5,754 nucleotides of DNA, taken from positions 1 to 5,754 of the forward strand of contig JADGGF010000301.1 of the NCBI GenBank assembly GCA_019690055.1. The letters run 5' to 3'. The position numbers were made by a program, and so were the translations under genes. This document shows positions 1 through 5,599 of this stretch, piece after piece; within the stretch, counting starts at the first letter, position 1, and each line of letters opens with the position of its first letter. This DNA comes from Micromonosporaceae bacterium. GTDB taxonomy: Bacteria > Actinomycetota > Actinomycetes > Mycobacteriales > Micromonosporaceae. The notes below the pieces were generated by a model that saw only the letters and a list, made by a program, of their open reading frames with translations, had not been told where the DNA came from and ran no database searches.

Positions 1-12
1 GAGTTCGGCCTC

Positions 13-1224
13 GTGTTGGAAGGGCGGGAGACCGAGTCGGGGCGGGGTCCGACCGACCTGTTCTCGCTGGCCGACAGCGTGGCCGCGGCCATCGGCGGCG
101 CGGTGACCATCGAGGATCCCCAGTCCCGAATCCTGGCCTATTCGGGCCTGCAGCAGCACGCCGACCGGGCCCGCGTGGAGACGATCCTGGGGCGGCAGGC
201 GCCCGAGACGTTGCGCCGGCTGTTCCAGGACACCGGCGTGTTCGCCCACCTCGCCGCCTCGGACGAGCCGCTGTTCATCCCCGAGGACGCCGAGCACGGG
301 CTGACCGGGCGGATGGTCGCGGCCGTCCGGGCCGGGCGCGAGCTGCTCGGCTCGGTGTGGGTGACCGCCGCCGCCCCGTTGGACGAGCCCCGGCGCCAGG
401 CCCTGCTGGACGCGGCCCGCACGGTGGCGCTGCACCTGCTGCGCTCCCGGGTGAGCGCGGACCTGGAGCGGCAGATCGAGTCGGACCTCGTGACGCAGCT
501 GCTGGCGGGAACGGCCGACGCGGCCACGATCATGAGTCGGCTCGGGCTGCCGCCGGGTCCGATGCGGGTGATCGCGGTGCGGCCGCGGGGCGAGCGGCAG
601 GCGGCGCTGCTGCTGACATTCGAACGGGCGACCACGGGGTTCGGCTGGTCGCGGCCGGGACGCAGCGGTCTGGACGGCACCACCGTCTACACGCTGCTCC
701 CCGGCGAGCCGGCGGCCGCGGCGCGGCGCTGGACGGAGGCGTTGGCCGCGGCGTTGCCCCCGTCGATGGTGTTGGCCGCCGGGATCAGCGCCGCCGCGGC
801 CATGACCGAGCTGCCCGCCGCGCGGCAGGAGGCCGACGAGTGTCTTGCCCTGCACGAGCGTCGCCCGGCGGACGCCCCGCCCCCGGTCTACGACGAGGCG
901 TGGCACGACATTCTGCTGCAGCGGCTCCGGACCGCGGCGCGGACCGGCCGGGCACCGGCCCGCGGTCCGATCGCCGAGCTGCGCCGCCACGACCGGGAGC
1001 ACGGAACCCAGTACGTCCCGACGCTGCGGGCGTGGCTCGAGGCCCAGGGCGACCCGGCCGTGGCCGCCGCGCAGCTCGGCGTGCACGAGAACACCGTGCG
1101 TAACCGGCTCCGCAAGATGGCGACGACGACGAGCCTCGACCTGCAGGACCCCGGCCGGCGGCTGGCCATGATGATCGAACTGGCCGCCGACGAACCGTCA
1201 CCGGCGAACCGGCAGTCCCAGTAG
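13..1224 (+). CDS. PucR/CdaR-type helix-turn-helix transcriptional regulator
   Basis: The 403-residue product looks like a PucR-family (CdaR-like) cytoplasmic regulator of catabolic genes. The N-terminal part (about 16-140) has a GAF-like sensor pattern with 'VTIEDPQSRILAYS' near residues 31-44. The middle (about 150-285) is the poorly conserved GGDEF-like region of these proteins. The C-terminus (334-392) is a typical PucR helix-turn-helix: 'YVPTLRAWLE', then 'AAAQLGVHENTVRNRL' with the recognition helix near 358-369, and a closing 'DPGRRLAMMIEL' helix. The start is uncertain: GTG at 13 is the first start in the window, only 12 bases precede it, no clear ribosome binding site is visible and the frame is open to the edge, so the gene may begin upstream. 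Family size and the position of the sensor motif fit a start close to this one. It lies 106 bp upstream of a DadA-like oxidoreductase in the same direction, a common arrangement for a regulator and its target. The ligand is unknown. Confidence 0.88.
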   Translation: MLEGRETESGRGPTDLFSLADSVAAAIGGAVTIEDPQSRILAYSGLQQHADRARVETILGRQAPETLRRLFQDTGVFAHLAASDEPLFIPEDAEHGLTGRMVAAVRAGRELLGSVWVTAAAPLDEPRRQALLDAARTVALHLLRSRVSADLERQIESDLVTQLLAGTADAATIMSRLGLPPGPMRVIAVRPRGERQAALLLTFERATTGFGWSRPGRSGLDGTTVYTLLPGEPAAAARRWTEALAAALPPSMVLAAGISAAAAMTELPAARQEADECLALHERRPADAPPPVYDEAWHDILLQRLRTAARTGRAPARGPIAELRRHDREHGTQYVPTLRAWLEAQGDPAVAAAQLGVHENTVRNRLRKMATTTSLDLQDPGRRLAMMIELAADEPSPANRQSQ

Positions 1225-1225
1225 T

Positions 1226-1255
1226 ACAACCTCGGCCCGTACGGTTGTCGAACCG
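1226..1255. promoter_or_regulatory. Overlapping palindromes between regulator and oxidoreductase (candidate operator)
   Basis: Directly after the regulator's stop codon, ACAACC (1226-1231) and GGTTGT (1243-1248) form an inverted repeat with an 11-nt spacer. The second arm also belongs to a tighter palindrome, CGGTT-GTCG-AACCG (1242-1255). No T-run follows, so a classical terminator is unlikely. Its place upstream of the oxidoreductase, in a 106-bp spacer, would suit an operator for the PucR-type protein. This role is inferred from position and symmetry only. No convincing -35/-10 pair could be assigned in the spacer. Confidence 0.3.
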
Positions 1256-1330
1256 GCACACCCCGGGACCCGGCTTCGTAGACGATGCTGGCAGCCGGTG
1301 AGTCGCAGGGCGCGGTGAGGAGGTGCCGGT

Positions 1331-2584
1331 ATGAGCGGGGAACGGATCGGTAGCCCGCGGTCGGCGATCGTGGTCGGGGCGGGCATCGTCGGGCTGTCGA
1401 CGGCGTGGTTCCTCCAGGAGCACGGTGTCGAGGTCACCGTGGTCGACCGCACCGGGGTGGCCGCCGGGGCGTCCTGGGGCAACGCGGGCTGGATCTCGCC
1501 GGGCCTCACGATTCCGCTCAACGAGCCGAGCGTGCTGCGCTACGGGCTGCGCTCGCTGCTGAACCCGGCGGCGCCGCTGCACATCCCGGTGACCGCGGAC
1601 CCGTCGCTGTGGTCGTTCCTGCTCCGCTTCGCCGCGAACTGCCGCTGGTCGTCCTGGACCCGGGCCGTGCACGCCAACCGGCCCCTCAGCGAGGATTGCA
1701 TCGAGGCATTTGACGTTCTTACCGCAGGCGGCGTGGCGGCCGAGACGGTGGCGGCGCCGATCACGGCCGCGTTCGTCGGTCGGCACCAGGCGGAGGGCCT
1801 GCTCGCCGAGCTGCGGCGGCTCGCCGACGCCGGCCAGCCCGTGGACCACACCGTGCTCACCGGCGACGAACTGCGCGAGCACATTCCGCTCGCGGGGCCC
1901 GCGCTCACCGTGGGCGTACGTATCAATCAGCAGCGATACGTTGATCCTGGTCGCTTCGTTGACGCGCTCGGCCGGGCGGTGGTGGCGCGCGGCGCCGTGA
2001 TCGACCAACGTACGGTCACCGCAGTGCGCGCCCACGGCGCCGGGGTGCTGGTCCGGACCGAGGACGGCTCGGCCCTCACGGCGGACGTCGCGGTGCTGGC
2101 CGCCGGAGCGTGGGTGTCCCGCCTGGCTGCTCCGCACGGCGTCCGGATGCCGGTGCAGGCCGGCCGCGGGTACTCGTTCACGGTGCCGGTGCAGCGGCCG
2201 GTGCCGGGACCGATCTACCTGCCCGAGGTGAGGGTGGCCTGCACGCCCTACCAGGGCGCCCTGCGGGTCGCCGGCACGATGGAGTTCCGTGGTCCGGACG
2301 CGCCACTCGTGCCGGCCCGGCTCGACGCCATCGTCGCCTCGGCCCGTCCGCTGCTGGACGGCGTGGCGTGGGACCAGCGCACCGACGAATGGGTGGGGCC
2401 GCGCCCGGTCACCACGGACGGTCGCCCCATCATCGGGGCCACCCGTACGCCCGGCGTTTACGTCGCCGGTGGCCACGGCATGTGGGGGCTCACCCAGGGC
2501 CCGATCACCGGACGGCTGCTCGCCGAGCAGATCACCACCGGCAAGCAACCCGCCGCGCTGCACGACGTCTCGCCATTGAGGTAA
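1331..2584 (+). CDS. DadA-like FAD-dependent D-amino acid dehydrogenase/oxidase
   Basis: The 417-residue product is a flavoenzyme of the DAO fold (D-amino acid oxidase/dehydrogenase family). The FAD-binding Rossmann motif 'VVGAGIVGLSTAWFLQEHG' has GxGxxG at residues 16-21, with an acidic residue (D39) at the end of the second strand to bind the ribose. 'GASWGNAGWISPG' follows, a hallmark of DadA-like enzymes. 'YVDPGRF' lies near 204-210. The C-terminus carries 'GPRPVTTDGRPIIG' (356-369) and 'YVAGGHGMWGLTQGP' (377-391), which close over the flavin. Members oxidise D-amino acids, glycine derivatives or D-imino acids such as cis-4-hydroxy-D-proline; the sequence does not settle which. Length is normal for the family. 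ATG at 1331 is supported by GAGGAGGTG at 1317-1325. The regulator upstream probably controls it. Codons at 1916-1963 are richer in A/T endings than the rest of the gene. Assignment to the family is firm; the substrate is open. Confidence 0.9.
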   Translation: MSGERIGSPRSAIVVGAGIVGLSTAWFLQEHGVEVTVVDRTGVAAGASWGNAGWISPGLTIPLNEPSVLRYGLRSLLNPAAPLHIPVTADPSLWSFLLRFAANCRWSSWTRAVHANRPLSEDCIEAFDVLTAGGVAAETVAAPITAAFVGRHQAEGLLAELRRLADAGQPVDHTVLTGDELREHIPLAGPALTVGVRINQQRYVDPGRFVDALGRAVVARGAVIDQRTVTAVRAHGAGVLVRTEDGSALTADVAVLAAGAWVSRLAAPHGVRMPVQAGRGYSFTVPVQRPVPGPIYLPEVRVACTPYQGALRVAGTMEFRGPDAPLVPARLDAIVASARPLLDGVAWDQRTDEWVGPRPVTTDGRPIIGATRTPGVYVAGGHGMWGLTQGPITGRLLAEQITTGKQPAALHDVSPLR

Positions 2585-2662
2585 TTAACTTCTATCTATC
2601 GAAACTCCTGTATTCTGACCTCGACGTGACCCGGGGTTGACGCTCCGCGGCAGGCCTTCGAC

Positions 2663-2691
2663 TTGACGAGGTTTGCGATTCAAAGTACTTT
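2663..2691 (+). promoter_or_regulatory. Promoter of the ABC-transporter operon
   Basis: TTGACG (2663-2668) and TACTTT (2686-2691) are separated by exactly 17 bp, a good match to a housekeeping sigma-70-type promoter, with the TTGAC core and TANNNT pattern both present. Transcription would begin near 2698, leaving a leader of about 37 nt before the GTG at 2735. The -10 element lies inside the palindrome CAAAGTACTTTG, so a protein bound there would block RNA polymerase. The surrounding spacer is markedly more A/T-rich than the genes. Confidence 0.7.
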
Positions 2692-2715
2692 GGCTTTGCA
2701 TCGCAAAGTTCTTTG
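2672..2715. promoter_or_regulatory. Tandem CAAAG/CTTTG operator over the -10 element
   Basis: Two 21-bp units at 2672-2692 and 2695-2715 are offset by 23 bp and agree at 16 of 21 positions. Each reads TTTGC, four variable bases, CAAAGT, one variable base, CTTTG. The 3' part of the first unit is the perfect 12-bp palindrome CAAAGTACTTTG (2681-2692); in the second it is CAAAGTTCTTTG (2704-2715). A further symmetric element, CTTTGC-ATC-GCAAAG, lies at 2694-2708. The half-sites therefore alternate along one face of the DNA, as expected for two or more winged-helix dimers bound side by side. The array covers the -10 box and the likely start point, so repression is expected. The winged-helix protein encoded at 3379 is the obvious candidate ligand. 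Confidence 0.7.
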
Positions 2716-2734
2716 TCGTGACGGAGGTGCCCTG

Positions 2735-3379
2735 GTGGACCACGACCCGGACGAGCGGGCTCCGGCCAGCCCGGCGGAGACGCTGCGCCTCATCGAGGCG
2801 GGGCGGGCGGCGGCGCAGCGCGACTTCCAGCCTGACCCTCGGCTGACGTACGGGCCGTGGGGCGTGGCCTGGCTGGTCGGGTTCGGTCTGCTGTTCCTGC
2901 GCTTCGGTCCGGACGGTCGCGTGCTGCTCGCGATGCCGGAGCTGCTTCCACTTCTGGTGCTGTACGTCCTGCTGGTCGCGGCCTTCGTGATCTCCGGTTC
3001 GGCCGGGATGAGGGCGGGGCGGCACGTGCGGGGTGTCTCGTCGATACAGGGCCTTCGGTACGGCGTGAGCTGGGCCGCCGCGTTCGCCGGGGTGGTGGTC
3101 ATCGCGTCCCGCTTCGCCGACCTGCTGCCGGACGCGGAGGCCAGCCTGCTCTGGTCCGGGCTGTCGGTCGCGGTGGTCGGCGTGCTGTACATCGCGGGAG
3201 CGGCGACCTGGCAGTCCCGCGAGATGTTCACACTCGGTGTCTGGATCACGCTGGTCAACATCGGCGGCTTCCTCGCGGGTCCCGGGTGGCACTCACTGGC
3301 CATCAGCCTCGCTGGGGGCGGCGGCATGCTCACGGCCGGGTTCGTCGAATGGCTGCGGTGGCGGCGGGGTCAGTGCTGA
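2735..3379 (+). CDS. Six-helix membrane protein of unknown function, first gene of ABC operon
   Basis: I do not recognise a characterised family. The 214-residue product has a charged soluble N-terminus (1-38) with a probable helix 'AETLRLIEAGRAAAQRDF', then six hydrophobic stretches at about 39-57, 64-88, 109-127, 138-158, 164-182 and 186-206, and a basic C-terminal end (RWRRGQC). It should be an integral inner-membrane protein without a cleaved signal peptide. No transporter, kinase or enzyme motif is visible. GTG at 2735 is chosen because GGAGG at 2723-2727 sits 7 nt upstream; an in-frame TTG at 2663 is actually the promoter's -35 box and lies upstream of the expected transcript. The stop codon overlaps the next start (TGATG, 1 nt shared), linking it to the winged-helix regulator. 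It may sense a membrane signal or an amphipathic compound and adjust the regulator or transporter; that is inference from gene order only. Confidence 0.85.
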   Translation: MDHDPDERAPASPAETLRLIEAGRAAAQRDFQPDPRLTYGPWGVAWLVGFGLLFLRFGPDGRVLLAMPELLPLLVLYVLLVAAFVISGSAGMRAGRHVRGVSSIQGLRYGVSWAAAFAGVVVIASRFADLLPDAEASLLWSGLSVAVVGVLYIAGAATWQSREMFTLGVWITLVNIGGFLAGPGWHSLAISLAGGGGMLTAGFVEWLRWRRGQC

Positions 3380-3720
3380 TGAGCGAGGAACCCACCCGGG
3401 GTGGCGCGCCCACCCCGGACCACGAACTGGACCCGGTGATCCACGCCCAGGCCCGGCTGCGGGTCATGGTGGCGCTGTCGGTGCTGCGCGAGGGGGACCG
3501 CTTGGCCTTCCCGCGCCTGCAGGAGCTGCTCGGCATGACCGCCGGCAATCTCTCTATTCACCTTCGTAAACTCGAAGAAGCTGGATATATCGAGGTGGTG
3601 AAGACCCACCAGGGCCGCACCCCCACCACGCTGCTCGGCCTGACCCGCCGGGGCCGCCTCGCCTTCGAGGAGTACACGGCGGCGGTGAAGGCCCTGCTCT
3701 CATTGACGGAGGAGAAATGA
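3379..3720 (+). CDS. Small winged-helix transcriptional regulator (HTH_34 type)
   Basis: The 113-residue protein is almost wholly one winged-helix DNA-binding domain of the Pfam HTH_34 kind, related to MarR/ArsR regulators. After an acidic, disordered start (1-18), 'HAQARLRVMVALSVL' (22-36) is helix 1, 'LAFPRLQELLGMTAGNLSIHLRKLEEAGYIEV' (42-73) contains the helix-turn-helix with the recognition helix about 54-66, and 'TPTTLLGLTRRGRLAFEEY' (81-99) is the wing and final helix. No separate ligand domain or metal-binding cysteines are seen. ATG at 3379 overlaps the preceding stop by 1 nt; the ribosome binding site is weak (GGCGGGG around 3363-3369), so coupling is likely. GTG at 3373 is an alternative start adding two residues. 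It most likely binds the CAAAG/CTTTG repeats upstream and controls its own operon. Codons 57-71 are unusually A/T-ending compared with the rest. Confidence 0.88.
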   Translation: MSEEPTRGGAPTPDHELDPVIHAQARLRVMVALSVLREGDRLAFPRLQELLGMTAGNLSIHLRKLEEAGYIEVVKTHQGRTPTTLLGLTRRGRLAFEEYTAAVKALLSLTEEK

Positions 3721-4619
3721 TTCTGGCGCAGATGCGCAACGTGACCCGTCGATACGGCGACACGGTGGCGCTGGACGGCGTCGACCTGTCGATCCGGGCG
3801 GGCGAGGTGGTCGGCGTGCTGGGCCCGAATGGAGCCGGTAAGTCGACGCTGCTCAAGCTGCTGGTCGGCCTGCGCCGGCCGACCTCAGGCACGGTGGAGC
3901 TCTTCGGCGGTTCCCCGCTCGATCCGGCCAGCCGGCGCCAGATCGGCGTGACCCCACAGGAGACCGGCCTGGTGCCCACTCTGCGGGTGGGGGAGTGCAT
4001 CGACTACGTGGCCCGGCACTACCCCGACCCGCTGCCGCGGGACGAGGTGCTGGCCCGCTTCGGCCTGGAGAACCTGGCCCGCCGGCAGACCGGCGGCCTT
4101 TCCGGCGGCCAGCAGCGCCGCCTCGCGGTCGCGCTCGCCTTTGTCGGCCGGCCCCGGCTGGTCTTTCTCGACGAGCCCACGACCGGTCTCGACGTCGAGA
4201 TACGGCACGTGCTGTGGGATGCCATCCGGGCCTTCCACGCTGAGGGCGGCACGGTCCTGCTGACCAGCCACTACCTGGACGAGGTCGAGGCGCTGGCCCA
4301 ACGGGTCGTGGTGATCGACAACGGTCGTGTTCTGGCCGACGACACCGTTGACGCGGTCCGCGGGCTCGTCGGCGTGCACCGGGTGACCATGGCCGCCATG
4401 CCGCTGCCGCCGCTGCCCGGCGTGGTCGCCATGTCCGAGGCCGACGGCCGGGTGCACCTGCTGACGCCGGACGCCGACGAACTCGTCCGGGCCCTCGTCC
4501 GGTCCGGGGTCGCCTTCCGCGACCTGGCCGTCCGACCGACCACATTGGAGGAAGCGTTCCTCCACCTCACCACCCGCAAGCCGACCTCCGACCAGCCGCT
4601 GACAGGAGCGAACGCATGA
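3717..4619 (+). CDS. ABC transporter ATP-binding protein
   Basis: The 300-residue product is a complete nucleotide-binding domain of an exporter-type ABC transporter, acting on the cytoplasmic face of the membrane. Walker A is GPNGAGKST (36-44), the Q-loop glutamine is Q81 in 'GVTPQETGL', the signature is LSGGQQRR (128-135), Walker B is LVFLDEP (148-154) with catalytic E153, the D-loop follows at 'GLD' (157-159) and the H-loop histidine is H185 in 'LLTSHYLDEVE'. All are intact. The region after about 220 is the variable C-terminal extension seen in DrrA-like and multidrug/antibiotic exporters. ATG at 3717 overlaps the regulator's stop (ATGA) and has GGAGG at 3708-3712. Its end overlaps the permease start by 4 nt, so the two are almost certainly subunits of one transporter. 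Substrate is unknown; drug, lipid or peptide export are all possible. Confidence 0.96.
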   Translation: MILAQMRNVTRRYGDTVALDGVDLSIRAGEVVGVLGPNGAGKSTLLKLLVGLRRPTSGTVELFGGSPLDPASRRQIGVTPQETGLVPTLRVGECIDYVARHYPDPLPRDEVLARFGLENLARRQTGGLSGGQQRRLAVALAFVGRPRLVFLDEPTTGLDVEIRHVLWDAIRAFHAEGGTVLLTSHYLDEVEALAQRVVVIDNGRVLADDTVDAVRGLVGVHRVTMAAMPLPPLPGVVAMSEADGRVHLLTPDADELVRALVRSGVAFRDLAVRPTTLEEAFLHLTTRKPTSDQPLTGANA

Positions 4620-5356
4620 GCGCGCTGACGCTGACCCACGCCCGGTTCCTGCTGCTGGAGACCGTACGCGTCCCGGTGGCCCTGATCGGGACCCTGTTCT
4701 TCCCGGCCGCCGCAATGCTCTTCTTCGTGGTGCCGTTCGCCAGTGACGATCCGGTCGCCGCCACGTACGCAACCGCGTCGATGGTGACCTTCGCGGTCAT
4801 GACAAGCAACCTGTTCGGGCACGGGGTCGGGGTGGCCGCCGACCGCGCCCTGCCCTGGGACGCCTACACCCGCACCCTGCCGGCGGGTCCTGGGCCGCGT
4901 TTCGCCGGGCGGATCATCGTCGGCCTGGTGATGACCGTGGCGTCGCTGTTGCCCGTCGTGGTAATCGCGGCGTTGCTGACCGACGCGTCCACCACCCCGG
5001 TCGGCCTGCTGCTCGGCGCCGGAGCGGTGGTCGTCGCGGCGGTCCCGTTCACGCTCATGGGTCTGGTCGTCGGGTACGGGCTGCCGATGAAGGCGGCGCT
5101 CGCGGTGGCGCAGGTGCTCTTCTTCCCGCTGGCGTTCTTCGGCGGGCTCATGTCGTCGCCGATCAACCCGCCGGGGATCGTGCAGGCGGTGGCGCCCTAC
5201 CTGCCGACGCGGGGCGCCGTCGAACTCATGTGGGCGGCGGTGGCCGACTACTCGCCGGACCCTCGGTCGCTGGTCATGCTCGGTGTCTGGACCGTGGCCC
5301 TGGCCGGGTTGGCCGTGCTGGCGTACCGCCACGACGAGGGTCGACGGTTCCGCTGA
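4616..5356 (+). CDS. ABC-2 type transporter permease
   Basis: The 246-residue product is the membrane subunit partnering the ATPase just upstream. Six hydrophobic segments are visible at about 20-42, 51-73, 99-122, 129-152, 160-181 and 218-237, the usual layout of ABC-2 permeases. 'YTRTLPAGPGPRFAGRI' (84-100), following the second helix, matches the cytoplasmic 'RTLP' coupling segment of this family, and 'FFGGLMSSPINPPGIVQAVAPYLPTRGAVE' (174-203) matches the conserved loop before the last helix. Length is normal for a half-size permease, so the working transporter is probably two ATPases plus two permeases. ATG at 4616 shares ATGA with the ATPase stop and is preceded by AGGAG (4604-4608) at 7-nt spacing. 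It is the last gene of the operon. Substrate is unknown. Confidence 0.93.
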   Translation: MSALTLTHARFLLLETVRVPVALIGTLFFPAAAMLFFVVPFASDDPVAATYATASMVTFAVMTSNLFGHGVGVAADRALPWDAYTRTLPAGPGPRFAGRIIVGLVMTVASLLPVVVIAALLTDASTTPVGLLLGAGAVVVAAVPFTLMGLVVGYGLPMKAALAVAQVLFFPLAFFGGLMSSPINPPGIVQAVAPYLPTRGAVELMWAAVADYSPDPRSLVMLGVWTVALAGLAVLAYRHDEGRRFR

Positions 5357-5364
5357 GCAACGCC

Positions 5365-5397
5365 GGCCAGCCCAGTCGACGGACGCGGTGTCTGGCC
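5365..5397 (+). terminator. Weak inverted repeat after the permease
   Basis: GGCCAG (5365-5370) and CTGGCC (5392-5397) can pair across a 21-nt loop, starting 9 nt after the permease stop. There is no T-run and the loop is long, so as a terminator it is only a weak candidate. It is listed because it is the first symmetric element after the operon. Confidence 0.2.
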
Positions 5398-5412
5398 TCA
5401 GGGGAACCATGT

Positions 5413-5472
5413 CGTGTCGGTCAATCTGGAAACCTCAGTGTCCTACCGACAGAGGTTGGTGACCGCGACACG
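5413..5472. repeat. Interrupted inverted repeat with alternative pairings
   Basis: CGTGTCG (5413-5419) pairs with CGACACG (5466-5472), GTCA (5420-5423) with TGAC (5460-5463), and AACCTC (5431-5436) with GAGGTT (5452-5457), leaving a 15-nt loop. A second, mutually exclusive stem is TGTCGGT (5415-5421) with ACCGACA (5445-5451). The element lies in the non-coding gap between the permease and the large hairpin. It may be part of a transcription-termination region or an insertion-sequence end; the sequence does not decide. Confidence 0.5.
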
Positions 5473-5493
5473 TCGTGGTGATTCACGAGGAGT

Positions 5494-5553
5494 GAAGACC
5501 TCCGGGTGAGTGCGGGTCTGCTGAACGTCACCGCACTCGACTCGGAGGTCTTC
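5494..5553. terminator. Large hairpin, possible bidirectional terminator
   Basis: GAAGACCTCC (5494-5503) pairs perfectly with GGAGGTCTTC (5544-5553). The stem continues with GGGT/ACTC (5504-5507 with 5540-5543, one G-U pair), a single bulged G at 5539, then GAGTGCGG/CCGCACTC (5508-5515 with 5531-5538). That makes 22 pairs around a 15-nt loop. It lies between the + strand ABC operon and a - strand gene ending at 5600, 46 bp past the latter's stop, which fits a terminator serving convergent units. No T-run follows on either strand, so it would have to be of the U-less kind proposed for Actinobacteria. The 3' arm also contains GGAGG placed 5 nt before a GTG, so an insertion-sequence leader hairpin is an alternative reading. 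Confidence 0.5.
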
Positions 5554-5583
5554 GTGCCTCGCGCTAACGCAACGTTGGCCGGG
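5554..5583 (+). pseudogene. Possible remnant of an IS481-type transposase start
   Basis: A GTG at 5554 with GGAGG at 5544-5548 (5-nt spacing) begins the reading MPRANATLA. Many IS481-family transposases start in a similar way (M, two residues, ANA, x, L, then T/x and a GR motif). After about ten codons the resemblance fades (GRGWAEARRGWG), and from 5600 onward the opposite strand carries a more convincing coding tail. If the match is real, only the first 30 bases of the gene survive. The frame remains open to the window edge, so a short unrelated ORF cannot be excluded. The match is from memory of the family and is short, hence the low confidence. Confidence 0.25.
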
Positions 5584-5599
5584 CGCGGCTGGGCCGAGG

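Noticed and set aside
2008..2016. CGTACGGT inside the dehydrogenase repeating the 8-mer found at 1238-1245 in the upstream spacer
   Set aside because: Only 8 bases match and the flanking palindromes are not repeated; a chance match is likely.
785..2563. A 592-codon open frame on the minus strand across the regulator and dehydrogenase
   Set aside because: Its translation is Arg/Gly/Pro-rich with no recognisable domain, and it lies opposite two genes with clear family motifs; it is an artefact of high GC content.
2611..2616. TATTCT as a possible -10 element in the A/T-rich spacer after the dehydrogenase
   Set aside because: No -35-like hexamer at suitable distance; the promoter at 2663-2691 is much better.
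2637..2642. A second TTGACG that could be another -35 box
   Set aside because: No acceptable -10 hexamer lies 16-19 bp downstream.
2663..2734. An upstream TTG start that would add 24 residues to the membrane protein
   Set aside because: The TTG is the promoter's -35 box and would not be in the transcript; GTG at 2735 has a well-placed GGAGG.
2857..3378. An N-terminal extension of the winged-helix regulator in its own frame
   Set aside because: This stretch reads as Arg/Gly/Ala-rich shadow sequence of the membrane protein gene; the HTH_34 domain is complete from ATG 3379.
5230..5481. An 83-codon + strand open frame overlapping the permease end
   Set aside because: It is in a different frame from the permease, has no ribosome binding site at its start and no recognisable motif.
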